From Ehretia macrophylla (lineage: Eukaryota > Streptophyta > Magnoliopsida > Boraginales > Ehretiaceae), in the NCBI GenBank assembly GCA_037974665.1, contig CM075766.1:51778569-51842568 (forward strand): a stretch of 64,000 nt of DNA, in the 5' to 3' direction. The position numbers and the translations under genes were made by a program. A model generated the notes under the pieces. The model had not been told where the DNA came from and ran no database searches. It saw only the letters and a list, made by a program, of their open reading frames with translations. Shown piece after piece: positions 37,099 through 47,931 of this stretch. Each line of letters opens with the position of its first letter. The first letter of the stretch is position 1.

Positions 37099-39388
37099 TA
37101 TAATACCTGTGCCCGGAATGTGGAATTTTCTTGATTAACTTTCTGGAAATTATATTTCTTAAATTCTTTGAGATTTAATTGTTACTTCATTGCTGTCGCA
37201 ATGTGCATTGCATATCGGGAGCGATAGCTAGAGAGTGGTTCCTAGTCCTCAGCAAATAGTGAAACTAGTATTTTAGTGCCTTAAATTTTATAATTTAATT
37301 GTTGTTAGGTAGAATTAACATTTCCTTAGTTGTTTTAGCTTAAAAATGCATGTAAATAGGCTATTTGACCAATTTTAAGTTAGTTGACCAAGGGGGTTAG
37401 ACCTTTGACCAAGTTGTCATCTTTTAAATAAGCAAATAACAAAGAAAAATAAAAGACAAAGTTGAAAACTAAGTCCTTGAGCTGGCCGAAATATTGAAGA
37501 AAAAAAAAACCATTTTCAACTTTCAAAACTTCCAATCTTCGCGTGAGCTCGTGCGGGGTTGTTACCGAGCCATCCAGCGTTGTTTTCCTAGCGACTAGGA
37601 GTGCCTAAGGTGAGGGAAGCATGTTATTTGCGCATTTAAATGTGAAGTATGTTAACTTTGTGATTTTTAGATTTTATCCGTAGATTGTTGTTTTAATCGT
37701 TTTGAAGCTTCTAGAATGTTCCTTGCCAATTGTAGAACATGTATTTATAGTTTTTTAACATTTTTTGCGGTTAAATGTTGAGATTGCAATTTAAATTGGT
37801 TGTTGAATAGTAATTTATGAATAGTAAACCCTTGAAATAATGAAGTTGCACTGTTATGCTTTCTGTTGATGTAAAAATGTGCTAGGTATGCTAGAATGCC
37901 TAAAGGCATGGTTTGTTTAGGTTGCGTAATGGAAAAATTGAGAAAAATGCCTTGGTGAAAGTTGGGGTCGTTTAGGTCGACTTTAGCGTTTTCTCATTTT
38001 GCATGTTGGCATTGTTTCGGGAGGGCATGGAAGCACTTTTGGTGCGATTATGGCATTGGTTGGGTGTTTGGTTGGTATAGTTGTAGTTCAAACGAGCAAA
38101 GGGGAAAATCGAGGCTTTGCATGAATTCTAGGGTTAAGTAGGGTTTCGGGGTCTTTAGACGTGCCTTATGGTGACCTAGGAGGATTGGTGAAGTCAGTTT
38201 CCAGAACTCGTGGCTCGTTTGGAAATGGTAGCGTTTTGATAGTTGGGGCCGATTTGTGATTTTGCTTGTTATCTTGATATTATGCATATAGAATGTTTAA
38301 AATAGCTTGATATGCTTATTAGAGTTGATTTTGATTGGAATGGTTATCAATTGTTGCTATTGCGTATAAGAGTAACCTACTTTGTTATTCTCCCATGTGT
38401 GGCTTTATCACTCGATTGTTGTATTGTATATTGTATTACATTCATAGAGTCAGGGCAGTGTGATGGGCCTCTCTGGGTAGCCTTGGGTTGCCAGTGTTGG
38501 TTGCTCTAGCTCCGTGTCCTATTCCCTCTTCTCGCTTGGGTTGCATCCCATGGAGATTTGGGTCGTAGATTGATGAATACTTTCGGGGTATTCCAAACTG
38601 GTGTTATAAGGTGGTTTGGGCCGGTGCGTCGTCATCGAATTCGTGATTGAAAGTGGCTCGTGAAAAGAGTATTGTATCCTTTGAATGAGTGTTTATAGCT
38701 TTAATGCTTGCCTTGCTTTATTGATGGCTTTGTTTGTATCTCTATATGATATTTGTATGAATTGTTTGACTAATTGCATTGCATACTCCTCTCATCTCCG
38801 TCCTTGAGACCAATTGCCTCGCTGAGCAATAGTTTTTGCTCATTCCTTTCTATACTATATTTTTTACAGGAGTAGTTAAAGCAGACCCTATTGAGGTAAT
38901 AGAGGAGGAGGAACAGGTGGAGGTATTTCCGTGATAGCACTTCTTTGCTTTGCTGGTGGTTTGTTGCCAGACTTTTTGTGCGAGCCATGCTTGATGTGTT
39001 TAATGCTTAGTTGTCGTTTTATTTTGAGGCTTATAGTCTTGTATGTAGTATCTATTTTGAGGCCTAGATGGTCTTATGTTGTAAAGGATTAAAGGTTGTA
39101 ATGTTGTAAATATATACTCATGTGACTAGTAAAGAAATGCATGCTAATGGTTAATTGTTTAGTGGCATAAATAATTGTGTAGTATGCATATCATTTTTGG
39201 GTTGCAAAGTTGTTAATGAAAAGATGTATGTTTCCTAAAAGAAAGTTGGCTTGTTTTAATTGTTTTTATGGCTTTCGCAAGTATTATGTTGATTTTAGGG
39301 TTTTCGGATCGTCCGCGGTACAAAGGAGACTCCTTCCGTGTGTCAGGCCCGGGCTTGGCCTTTTGCGGGGTCGGGTCGGGGCGTGACA
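37099..39388 (+). repeat. 3' LTR of 27369-39388 element
   Basis: It is about 2290 bp, begins TATAATACCTGTGCCCGG (changed from TGTAATACC) and ends GGGGCGTGACA. TTGAC motifs are at 37363-37410 and the hairpin at 38823-38842. The next bases, AGCAC, belong to the unrelated island. Confidence 0.92.
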
Positions 39389-39424
39389 AGCACTAAAGAA
39401 GAGGGTTCCCCTTAAGTTTCATTC

Positions 39425-39540
39425 CATTCTGTCAGGTGGAGAATACATGTTGCAAGAGTTTGATGATTATTTGAAGTAGCATGGGATCCGTCATCAGTTT
39501 ATCTGCTCCCACACTCCATGGCAATTCCCTCAGCAAGGCT
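39425..39540 (+). pseudogene. Ty1/copia integrase fragment
   Basis: GGEYMLQEFDDYLK and HGIRHQFICSHTPWQ resemble the conserved GGEF/Y...HTPQQNG region of copia integrase cores. It is only a short fossil scrap and has decayed. Confidence 0.6.
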
Positions 39541-40499
39541 ATGCAACACCTCCAGCACAAGGTTATACGTTCCCTATGGCCCATACGGTACCACGCTCAT
39601 CAAAGCAGTGGCATCCCCCTTACCGGCCTACAGTATATCAACCTTTCTTCTTCCTAACCTAATTACATAAATAAGACTATTCTCCGAATCGATGAATAGA
39701 CTGATATTGGTGTTTATAATATCCTCATCCCCTAAAGATAGAACTTAATCTCTGGTTTTTCCTTCTAACTCCCGCTTCCATGGAGTGGGCTCGTTTCCAA
39801 CTCTAGTTCACCATCAGGGGGTTCTTAGGGGAGGGCTAGAGATAGCTTTAACGACCTTTCGGCCTTTTAGGGTTCATTTAGCCGATTGTAAGACTGAGTT
39901 CAAGCAAGCAAGTAGTATTTGTATAGAAAGAGAGAAAGTCAGGGGATGGGTTTATTAGAGTTATTAGAATTCCTCTTCGTACTTCTTACAATTGATTGAA
40001 GAAGTTGTTCTCTCTCATTGCTCTATTCCTTCCCTTAGTAAGATAGTAAGGTACGTTCCTTTTCTCTTCTCTTCTTTCGTTGTTTTTTGCTTCTTGCTTG
40101 TTGTTTTCAGTCTGACTACGAAAAGTCGGGAAAGTGCATTTTTACAATCATCTCTAAGATGCCGCTCACACCTTAGGAACCCCACCGTTCTTGGTTACAA
40201 ATTCGTTATCGCCCCAACTTATAACGCTATGATGGAATAGTGAGCACACCAGATAAAGAATCATCGTCACTTGAGAAAGCTATTTCCATGGCCTGTAATA
40301 CACTTTGATCCAAAAGAGCTACTAGTAACCGTCGAGATCTAAAGTAACGAAGGGAAAAAAATTGGACATCTCATATGTTTGGCAATCAAAGAATGATATA
40401 ACAAATAAATAAGCTTTTCATTTCTCCGGAACACTAAGCCCATCTCAAATACGATGCAATAGGGTCCTCGTGACCCTGCTGGTAACTGTCATTGCCTCG

Positions 40500-40620
40500 C
40501 ACTTAAATGCCACCAGCTCCGTCTTTTTACTTAAGGCATCCGCGACCTGGTTGGTCCGTCCATGCTTATACTCTAGCACCATATCAATCAAACTTGGCAA
40601 GTTTGTCTTGCTGCCATAGT
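40500..40620 (-). pseudogene. Gypsy RNase H fragment of another lineage
   Basis: DMVLEYKHGRTNQVADALSKK matches the end of a gypsy RNase H domain (the usual form is H/[16 protein letters not shown]). It is not of the family-1 type ([16 protein letters not shown]). It is a short fossil. Confidence 0.65.
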
Positions 40621-40988
40621 CCTTATTTTGGCATGAATTTCTTTTGGGTAAGGAAGTCACTCGTCGCCACATTATCTGTCACGAATCGTGACATGCCTCC
40701 ACGTTTTCTAGTAGTGCACTATTTGTAATACCTGAGCCCGGAATGTGAATTTTCTTGTTTATTATTTTGAAAATTAAATTTCCTTAAATTCTTTGTGAAT
40801 TAATTGTTACTTTCTCGCTGTCGCAACGTGCATTGCATTTAAGGAACGATAGCTAGAGAACGGTTTCTAGTCCTCAGCAAATAGTGAAACTAGTATTTAG
40901 ATGACTTAAATTTTATATTTTAATTGTTGCTAGCTGAAAATTTATTTGGTGTTAGTTATTGAGCTTGAAAATGCACAAAAATAGAGCC

Positions 40989-41037
40989 TTTGACCAAGTT
41001 TTAAGTTGGTTGACTTGGACCTTTGACCCTTTGACCA
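40989..41037 (+). promoter_or_regulatory. TTGAC (W-box-like) cluster in family-1 LTR
   Basis: Several TTGACC/TTGACT cores lie within about 50 bp (CTTTGACC, GTTGACTT, CTTTGACC, CTTTGACC), upstream of the GGCCGAGAGCTTTGAGAGA segment and the poly-A run. Equivalent clusters occur in every family-1 LTR in the window. These are known WRKY-factor cores; actual use is inferred. Confidence 0.55.
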
Positions 41038-42440
41038 TTTAACACTTAAAAAAGCATTTAACTAAGCAAAATAAAAAAAACAGCAGCTGGACAGAGGGAG
41101 AAGGCCGAGAGCTTTGAGAGAAAAAAAAACCTTTCAACCTTTCAATCGTTCAATCTTCGCGTTAGCTCGTGCGGGGGGATTTCCGAGGCAGCTAGCGTTG
41201 TTTACCTAGCGACTAGGAGTACCTGAGGTGAGGGAATCATGCTATTTGCGCATTTAAATGTTTAGTGTATCAACTTTGCAATTTTGAGATTTTATCCGTA
41301 GATTGTTGTTTAAAGCGTTTTGATGCTTCTAGAATGTTCCTTAGCTATTGTAGAACGTATATTTATAGCTTTTTCACATTTTCTACGGTTAAATGTTGTG
41401 ATTGCAAATTAAATTGTCAATTGAATAGTGTTTTGTGAATAGTAAAACCTTGAAACGATAAAGTTGCTCCGTTATGCTATCCGTTGATGTAGGATTGTGC
41501 TAGGTGTGCTAGAATGCCTAAATGTGTGGTTTGTTTGGGTTGCGTAGTGAGAAAAACGGGAATTAAGCCTTGTTGAAAGTCGGGGTCGTTTAGGTCGACT
41601 TTAGCATTTTCTCGTTTTGCGTGTTGGCTTTACTTCGGGAAGCCATGGAAGCACTTTTGGTGCGATTATGGCGTTGGTTGGGTGTTTGGTTGTTATAGTT
41701 GCAGTTCAAACGAGAAAGGGGGAAATCGGGGCTTTGCGCGAGTTCTAGGGTAAAGTAAGGTTTCGGGGTCTTTAGACGTGCCTTATGGTGACCTAGGAGG
41801 GTTGGCGAAGTCGGTTTCCAGAACTCGTGGCTCGTTTGGAAATGGTAGCGTTTTGATAGTTGGGGCCGAGTTGTGTTTTTGTGTGTTTTCTTGACTTTGT
41901 GCCTATAGAATGCTTAGGGTTACTTGAAATACTTGTTTGAGTTGTTTAGGGTTGAAATGCTTATCAATTGCTGCTATTGCGTGCGAGAATAACCTACTTT
42001 GTTATTCTTTCACGTGTGGCTTTATCGCTTGTTTATTGCCTTGTATCGACTCTTGTATTGCATAGTGTCTCGCACGTGAGTGATGGGCCTCTCTGGGTAG
42101 CCTCGGGTTGCCAGTGTTGGTTGCTCTAGCTCTGCTGCTATTCCCTTTCTCACTTGGGTTGCCTCCCAGGGAGATTTGGGTCGTAGGTTGATGGATACTT
42201 CCGGGGTATTCCAAACTGGTGTTATAAGGTGGTTTGGGTCAGCGCGTCGTCATCGAATTTGTGTTTGAAAGTTGCTCGTGAAAAGAGTATCGTATCCTTT
42301 GAATGAGTGTTTGCAGCTTTAAATACTTGCCTTGCTTTATTGTTGGCTTTGGTTGTATCTCTATATGATTTGTATGTATTGCTTGACTAATTGCATTGCA
42401 TACTCCTCTCATCTCCGTCCTTGAGACCAATTGCCCTCGC

Positions 42441-42460
42441 TGAGCAATAGTTTTTGCTCA
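42441..42460 (+). promoter_or_regulatory. LTR hairpin (family 1)
   Basis: TGAGCAA-TAGTTT-TTGCTCA is a perfect 7-bp stem with a 6-base loop, just after CCTCGC. It is conserved at 1510, 22922, 26447, 28922, 38823, 56867 and 58654. In the shared LTR at 49654 one stem base is changed. It lies about 25 bp upstream of a TTTTTACAG acceptor-like site. Confidence 0.6.
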
Positions 42461-43307
42461 TTCTTCTCTATACTATATTTTTACAGGAGTAGTTGAAGCA
42501 GACCCTCTTGAGGTAATTGAGGAGGAGGAACAGGTGGAGGTGTTCCCGTGATTGCACTTCTCTGCTTCGCTAGTGGTTGGTTACTAGATTTTGTGCGAGC
42601 CTTGCATGATATGTATATTGCTTGGATGTTGTTTAATTTTGAGGCTTGTAGCCTTGTATGTATTTTCTAGTTGAGGCCTCTACGGTCTTATGTTGTATAA
42701 GTTGAAAGAATGTAAAGTTGTAAACTTATACTCTTGTGACTAGTAAGGAAATGCATGCTAATGGAATTGATTAGAGGCATAAATACTTGTGTAGTATGCA
42801 TATCATTTTTGGTTTGGAAAGTTGGTTAATAAGAAATGCATATTTTAAAGAAAGTTGGCTTGTTTTGATTGTTTTATGGCTTTCGCAAGTATTATATTGA
42901 TTTTAGGGTTTTCGGATCGTCCGCGGTACAGAGGAGACTCCGTCCGTGTGTCGGGTCCGGGCTTGGCCTTTTGCGGGGTCGGGTCGGGGCGTGACATCTT
43001 TAGGTAGTATCAGAGCATGATAGTCTTGCATGAGCCGGGATATGATTCTCGGTCTGTGGGGTAAAGGTCTAAAATGCTAAAGTGTTTATGTATGATTGCT
43101 AAGTAAAAAGAAATGTTCTGGCATGACTATGTGAACTTGGAATGTTTATGTGTCTAAGTGAAATAGTTTGGCAAGTTAAACTTGTCTTATGTGAATTGTG
43201 TGATAGAATATTGGATTGTTATTGATTTGAGTGTTATATAATCTTATGTGCTATATTTCTGTCTATAAACTGCTTTTAAATGTTGCCAGCTATTGTGAAT
43301 TGCTACT

Positions 43308-44520
43308 ATGCCGCCATGTCGTGGTACTCAAGGTATTGGATCAGATGAAGAGGCAGCAGAACAGGGTCAGCAGCCGTTGCCTGAGCAGTTTATGGCTACC
43401 ATGACTACTGTAGTAGACCGGATCACACAGGTACTACATGAGCAGAGGCAAGATAGGAATAATCCCTAGGGAAATCAAGCTAATCCTGGTGGACAGGGGT
43501 ACAGAGTTGAGAATAATCAGCTAGAGAAATTTCTGAGGCATGAGCCAGGAAAGTTTTTCGGGGAGCCGGATGATGAGGCGGCCGAGAGATGGATTAATTG
43601 TGTTGAGAAAATTTTCACCGCTTTGAGGTTCACTGATGAGGCAAGAATAGATTATGCATCATTTTTATTTGAGGGTAATGCAGAGTAGTGGTGGAATACT
43701 GTCAGATTGAGGTGGGATTGTGAGGATGTTCCACATTTATGGGATGATTTTGTGAGTGAGTTTCGGGACAAATATATTCCCGAGATGGCTATGGAAAGGC
43801 GGGAGGATGAGTTTGTGGCCCTGAAGTAGGGAAACATGACTGTTGCACAGTACGAGGCTAGGTTTGTTAGCCTGTCGAGGTATATGCCCGAGTTGGTACG
43901 GCCGGCTAGGAGGATGATACATAGGTTTGTCCGTGGGCTGAGAATGGACATTCAGTAGCATTTGACTGGGCAGACCTACACTACTTTTCCCGAGGCATTT
44001 CAGGCAGCCTCGAAGTTTGAGAAATGGAAGGCTGAGATGATAGCTGAGAGCAGTCAGCCGAGTAAGAAGCAGTATTTGGGCCAGAGCAGCCAGAGTCAGC
44101 CGAGGCAGTATCAGACTTCTGCACAGGTTCCTCAGCAGCGTCCATATCAGCCACAGCAGCAGATTCAGGCTAGGCCAGCTGTGACTAGACCCCAGCAGGG
44201 AGGTACAGTTCCTACCCCTGCCATAGCCCCAACACCTACGGGAAACACTACGGTTAGGCAAAATCAGCAGTGTAATTATTGTAATCGATCAGGCCATATT
44301 GAGGCTAACTGCTGGAGGAAGAGTGGTAAATGTACGGGTTGTGGCAGTGATGATCACAGGGTGAGAGATTGCCCTAAGTATAATAATGTTCAGGGCCGTG
44401 GTGGAGGCCAAGGTGTTCAGAATAGGGCTGCAGGTGCACGTCCAGCACAGAGAGTTCAGGCTAGGGTCTTTGCACTAGATGCGGAGGAGCTGCCCGGTAG
44501 TACAGCTAGTGTGGAAGGTA
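43308..44520 (+). pseudogene. Decayed gag region, array unit 1
   Basis: The likely start is ATG at 43308 (MPPCRGTQGIGSDEEAAEQ). It includes the capsid-type core, the segment MTGQTYTTFPEAFQAASKFE, a Q-rich linker and two CCHC knuckles ([28 protein letters not shown]) at about 44270-44375. It is broken. Confidence 0.85.
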
Positions 44521-47500
44521 CCTTTCTTCCCAACACTCAGCCAGTTAAAGGATTGATCCAGGAGCTACACATTCGTTTATAACTCCTGCATGTGCACGAT
44601 CTGTGAATGTTTGCATTGATAAATTGCCTCATGAAGTTGAAGTTAGTACTCCTTTGGGTGCAAAATTTGTTACTGAGTCTATTTGCAAATCTTGTGATAT
44701 ATGCATTGAGAACCGTAAATTTCCTGCTGATTTAATTATATTGCCATTCCGTGACTTTGAAATCATTTTGGGAATGGACTGGTTGGGAAAGTATTATGCT
44801 CAGTTGGATTGTAGAACAAAGGTCATTTATCTTAAGGTTCCTGACCTACCGGTACTAGAGATTGTTGGGAACTGGAGGGCTGCCCGAATTCCACTTTTAT
44901 CAGCGATCAAGACTTCTAAGTTATTGAATAGGGGTTGTGAAGCTTACTTAGCCTATTTGATCAATCAGCCTACTGATAAGTTGAGTTTGAATGAGGTTCC
45001 GATTGTTAGAGACTTCCCTGGTGTATTTCCCGAGGAATTACCGGGTTTACCACCGGATAGGGAGATTGAGTTCGTGATTGATCTTGTGCCAGGCACTGCG
45101 CCAATTTCTAGGAGTCCTTATAGAATGGCATCGGCTGAACTTCAGGAGTTAAAAATTCAGCTTCAGAACTTGCTTGAGAAAGGGTTTATACAACCTAGTT
45201 CTTCACCGTTGGGCGCACCTGTATTGTTTGTGAGAAAGAAAGACGGCACGCTACGGTTATGCATTGATTACAGGGGACTTAATCAAGTCACGATTAAGAA
45301 TAAATACCCCTTGCCGTTGATTGAAGAATTGTTTGACTAGTTGCAGGGTGCGAGTGTTTACTCCAAATTTGACTTGAGGCAAGGTTACTCTCAACTTAGG
45401 ATTCGGAGTGATGATGTACCAAAGACGGCATTCAGGACTAGATATGGCCACTATGAGTTTGTTGTTTTGCCGTTTGGTTTGACTAATGCACCAGCCGCAT
45501 TCATGGACTTGATGCAGAGGGTTTTTCGACCTTACCTTGATCAGTTTGTCGTGATCTTTATTGACGACATTTTAGTGTATTCGAAGAATGAGGCTGAACA
45601 TGAGCAACACATGAAGATTGTGCTACAGACCTTGCAGGAAAACAAGCTTTTTGCTAAATTCAGCAAGTGCGAGTTTTGGTTGAATCAGATATCTTTTCTA
45701 GGCCATATCAATTCAGATCGAGGAATTTCAGTGGACCCAGCTAAAATTGAAGTTGTTTCTTCATGGAAGAGACCTGAGACAGTGGCAGAGATTCGGAGTT
45801 TTCTTGGATTGGCAGGTTACTATCGGAGATTTGTTAAAGACTTTTCCAAAATTTCTGGACCTTTGAGCTAGTTGACTCGGAAGAAAGTTGCTTACAACTG
45901 GGATGCTAAGTGTGAATCCAGTTTCCAAGAATTGAAGAAGAGACTAACTACAGCTCCTATACTAGCTTTACCTGAGGGAATAGAGAACTTCGTTGTCTAC
46001 AGTGATGCATCTAAAGAAGGTTTGGGCTGTGTTTTAATGCAGAATGGTAAGGTGATTGCTTATGCTTCCAGGAAGTTGAAACCTTATGAAGTCAATTACC
46101 CTACACATGATCCAGAGTTAGCTGCAGTTGTGTTTGCTTTGAAGAAGTGGCGTCATTACTTGTAGGGTTGGAGATTTGAAATATTTACTGACCACAAGAG
46201 TCTCAAGTATTTGTTTTCACAGAAGGATCTGAATATGAGGCAGCGAAGATGGCTAGAGCTATTGGGTGGTTATAAATATGCTATTAACTACGTGCCAGGT
46301 AAGGCAAATATTCTTGCTGATGCTTTGAGCCGGAAGGCAACTGTTGCAAGCTTGATTATCAAGGATTGGGAGACTTTGGAAGAAATTTGTTCATGGAAGC
46401 CAGAAGCTACTGAGGTAGGGATTTGATTTGCTAGTTTACAGATTCAGTCAGGGTTGCTAGCACAAATCAGAGAGGCTCAGAAGACTGATCCTCACCTCTT
46501 GAAGATCCAAGAAAAAGCTAAAGGGGGAGAGTCGGAGTTTAAATTACATGCAGATGTCATCTTCAGATTCAGGGACAGTGTGTGTGTTCCTGGTGATCCG
46601 ACTTTGAAGAATGAGATCCTGTCCAAGGCACATAATTCGAGGTATACGATTCACCCGGGCAGTACTAAAATGTATAGGGATTTGAAGCAACACTTCTGGT
46701 GGAACAATATGAAGAGGGAGATTGTTGGGTATGTATCCAGATGTTTGACTTGTCAAAGGGTTAAAGTTGAGCATCAGAGGCCAGCCGGACTTCTACAACC
46801 GTTGTCGATTCCGCAATGGAAGTGGGTACATATAACAATGGACCTTGTTACCGATCTTCCTAGATCTCCGAGAGGATGTGATTCTGTTTGGGTTGTTGTG
46901 GACCGCTTGACTAAAGTTACACATTTTATTTCTGTGAACAAACAGGATAGCCTTGATAAGCTAGCTGAACTTTATGTTGCTAATATTGTGAGATTGCATG
47001 GTGTGCCAGAGAGTATAGTGTCAGATAGGGATCCCAGATTCAGATCTCGTTTTTGGCAGAAGTTGCAAGAGGCCATGGGAATTAAGTTGAGCTTTAGTAC
47101 TGCATATCATCCGCAAACTGATGGCCAGTCTGAGAGAACCATCAGGATCTTGGAAAACATGCTTCGGGCATGTGTGCTAGACTTTAGGAAGAATTGGGAA
47201 AAGTTTTTGCCTTTAGCGGAGTTCGCCTACAACAATAGTTATCAATCTACTATAGGTATGGCTCCCTACGAGGCGTTGTATGGTCGGAAGTGCAGATCCC
47301 CGTTATATTGGGAAGAGGTTGGATAGATGAGAACAGTTGATCCGACTGTGTTACCTGAGATGATTAAGATGGTAGATAATGTTCACCTTATTCGCCAACG
47401 TATGCTTACAGCTCAGAGTCGTCAGAAGAGTTATGCAGATAAGCACCGTCGGGATCTTGAGTTTGATTTGGGAGATTGGGTGTTTCTTAAGATTTCTCCA

Positions 47501-47890
47501 TGGAAGGGATTGATTCGGTACGATAAGAACGGGAAGCTTAGTCCCAGGTATGTGGGTCCGTATGAGATCACCGAAAAGGTAGGTCCTTTGGCTTATCGGT
47601 TAGCTTTGCCTCCGAGCTTGTCGAGACTGCACGATGTGTTCCACGTGTCTATGTTGAAGAAATATCATCTAGACCCTTCACATGTACTTGAACCAGAGCC
47701 TTTGCAGATTGAAGAGAAGTTGTCTTATGAAGAGAAATCGATTCGAATTATCGATCGGAAAATTCAGGAGCTTCGCAGGAAGAGTATTCCGTTAGTAAAG
47801 GTTCTGTGGAATTATCATGGGTTTGAGGAAGCAACTTGGGAAAGAGAGGACCAGGTTCGGGATCAGTATCCGGAGTTGTTTGTTGACTAG
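44520..47890 (+). pseudogene. Decayed pol region, array unit 1
   Basis: The order is protease (about 44530-44790), RT (about 45120-45860; [10 protein letters not shown] active-site region near 45560), RNase H (about 45990-46340; [20 protein letters not shown]) and integrase. Integrase runs about 46640-47330 with [35 protein letters not shown] and [16 protein letters not shown] module and a chromodomain-like end close it, before the LTR at 47932. It is broken in several places. Confidence 0.88.
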
Positions 47891-47931
47891 GTAGGAATTG
47901 CGTGGGCGCAATTGTTTTAAGGGGGAGAGGG

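Larger units (their letters stand above)
27369..39388 (+). mobile_element. Family-1 gypsy element with gag-pol (12 kb including a nested solo LTR)
   Basis: The parts in order are a 5' LTR lacking roughly its first 170 bp, a primer-binding site, gag, protease, RT, RNase H, integrase with chromodomain-like end, a polypurine tract and a 3' LTR. The 5' LTR is interrupted near its 3' end by an opposite-strand solo LTR (29454-32125). The coding region is broken in roughly ten places. The LTRs differ by about 3% by eye, suggesting on the order of a million years. The left edge abuts the previous array with no target duplication, so the junction came from recombination or rearrangement rather than a clean insertion. 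Confidence 0.88.
39389..40723. other. Island between arrays, possibly mitochondrial-type, with retroelement scraps
   Basis: This unique 1.3-kb stretch lies between two family-1 arrays. It contains a short fragment resembling Ty1/copia integrase near 39425-39540 (GGEYMLQEFDDYLK, HGIRHQFICSHTPWQ). Near 40500-40620 on the minus strand is a fragment of gypsy RNase H from another lineage (DMVLEYKHGRTNQVADALSK). The rest (about 39600-40440) has no gene I recognise and resembles the spacer of the NUMT in composition. Plant mitochondrial genomes commonly hold such scraps, so it may belong to the same NUMT; that is inference. Confidence 0.45.
40724..42996 (+). repeat. First LTR of tandem array
   Basis: It is 2273 bp, begins TGTAATACCTGAGCCCGG and ends GGGGCGTGACA. 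It is followed by a primer site at 43005-43016, which reads TAGTATCAGAGC. Confidence 0.95.
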
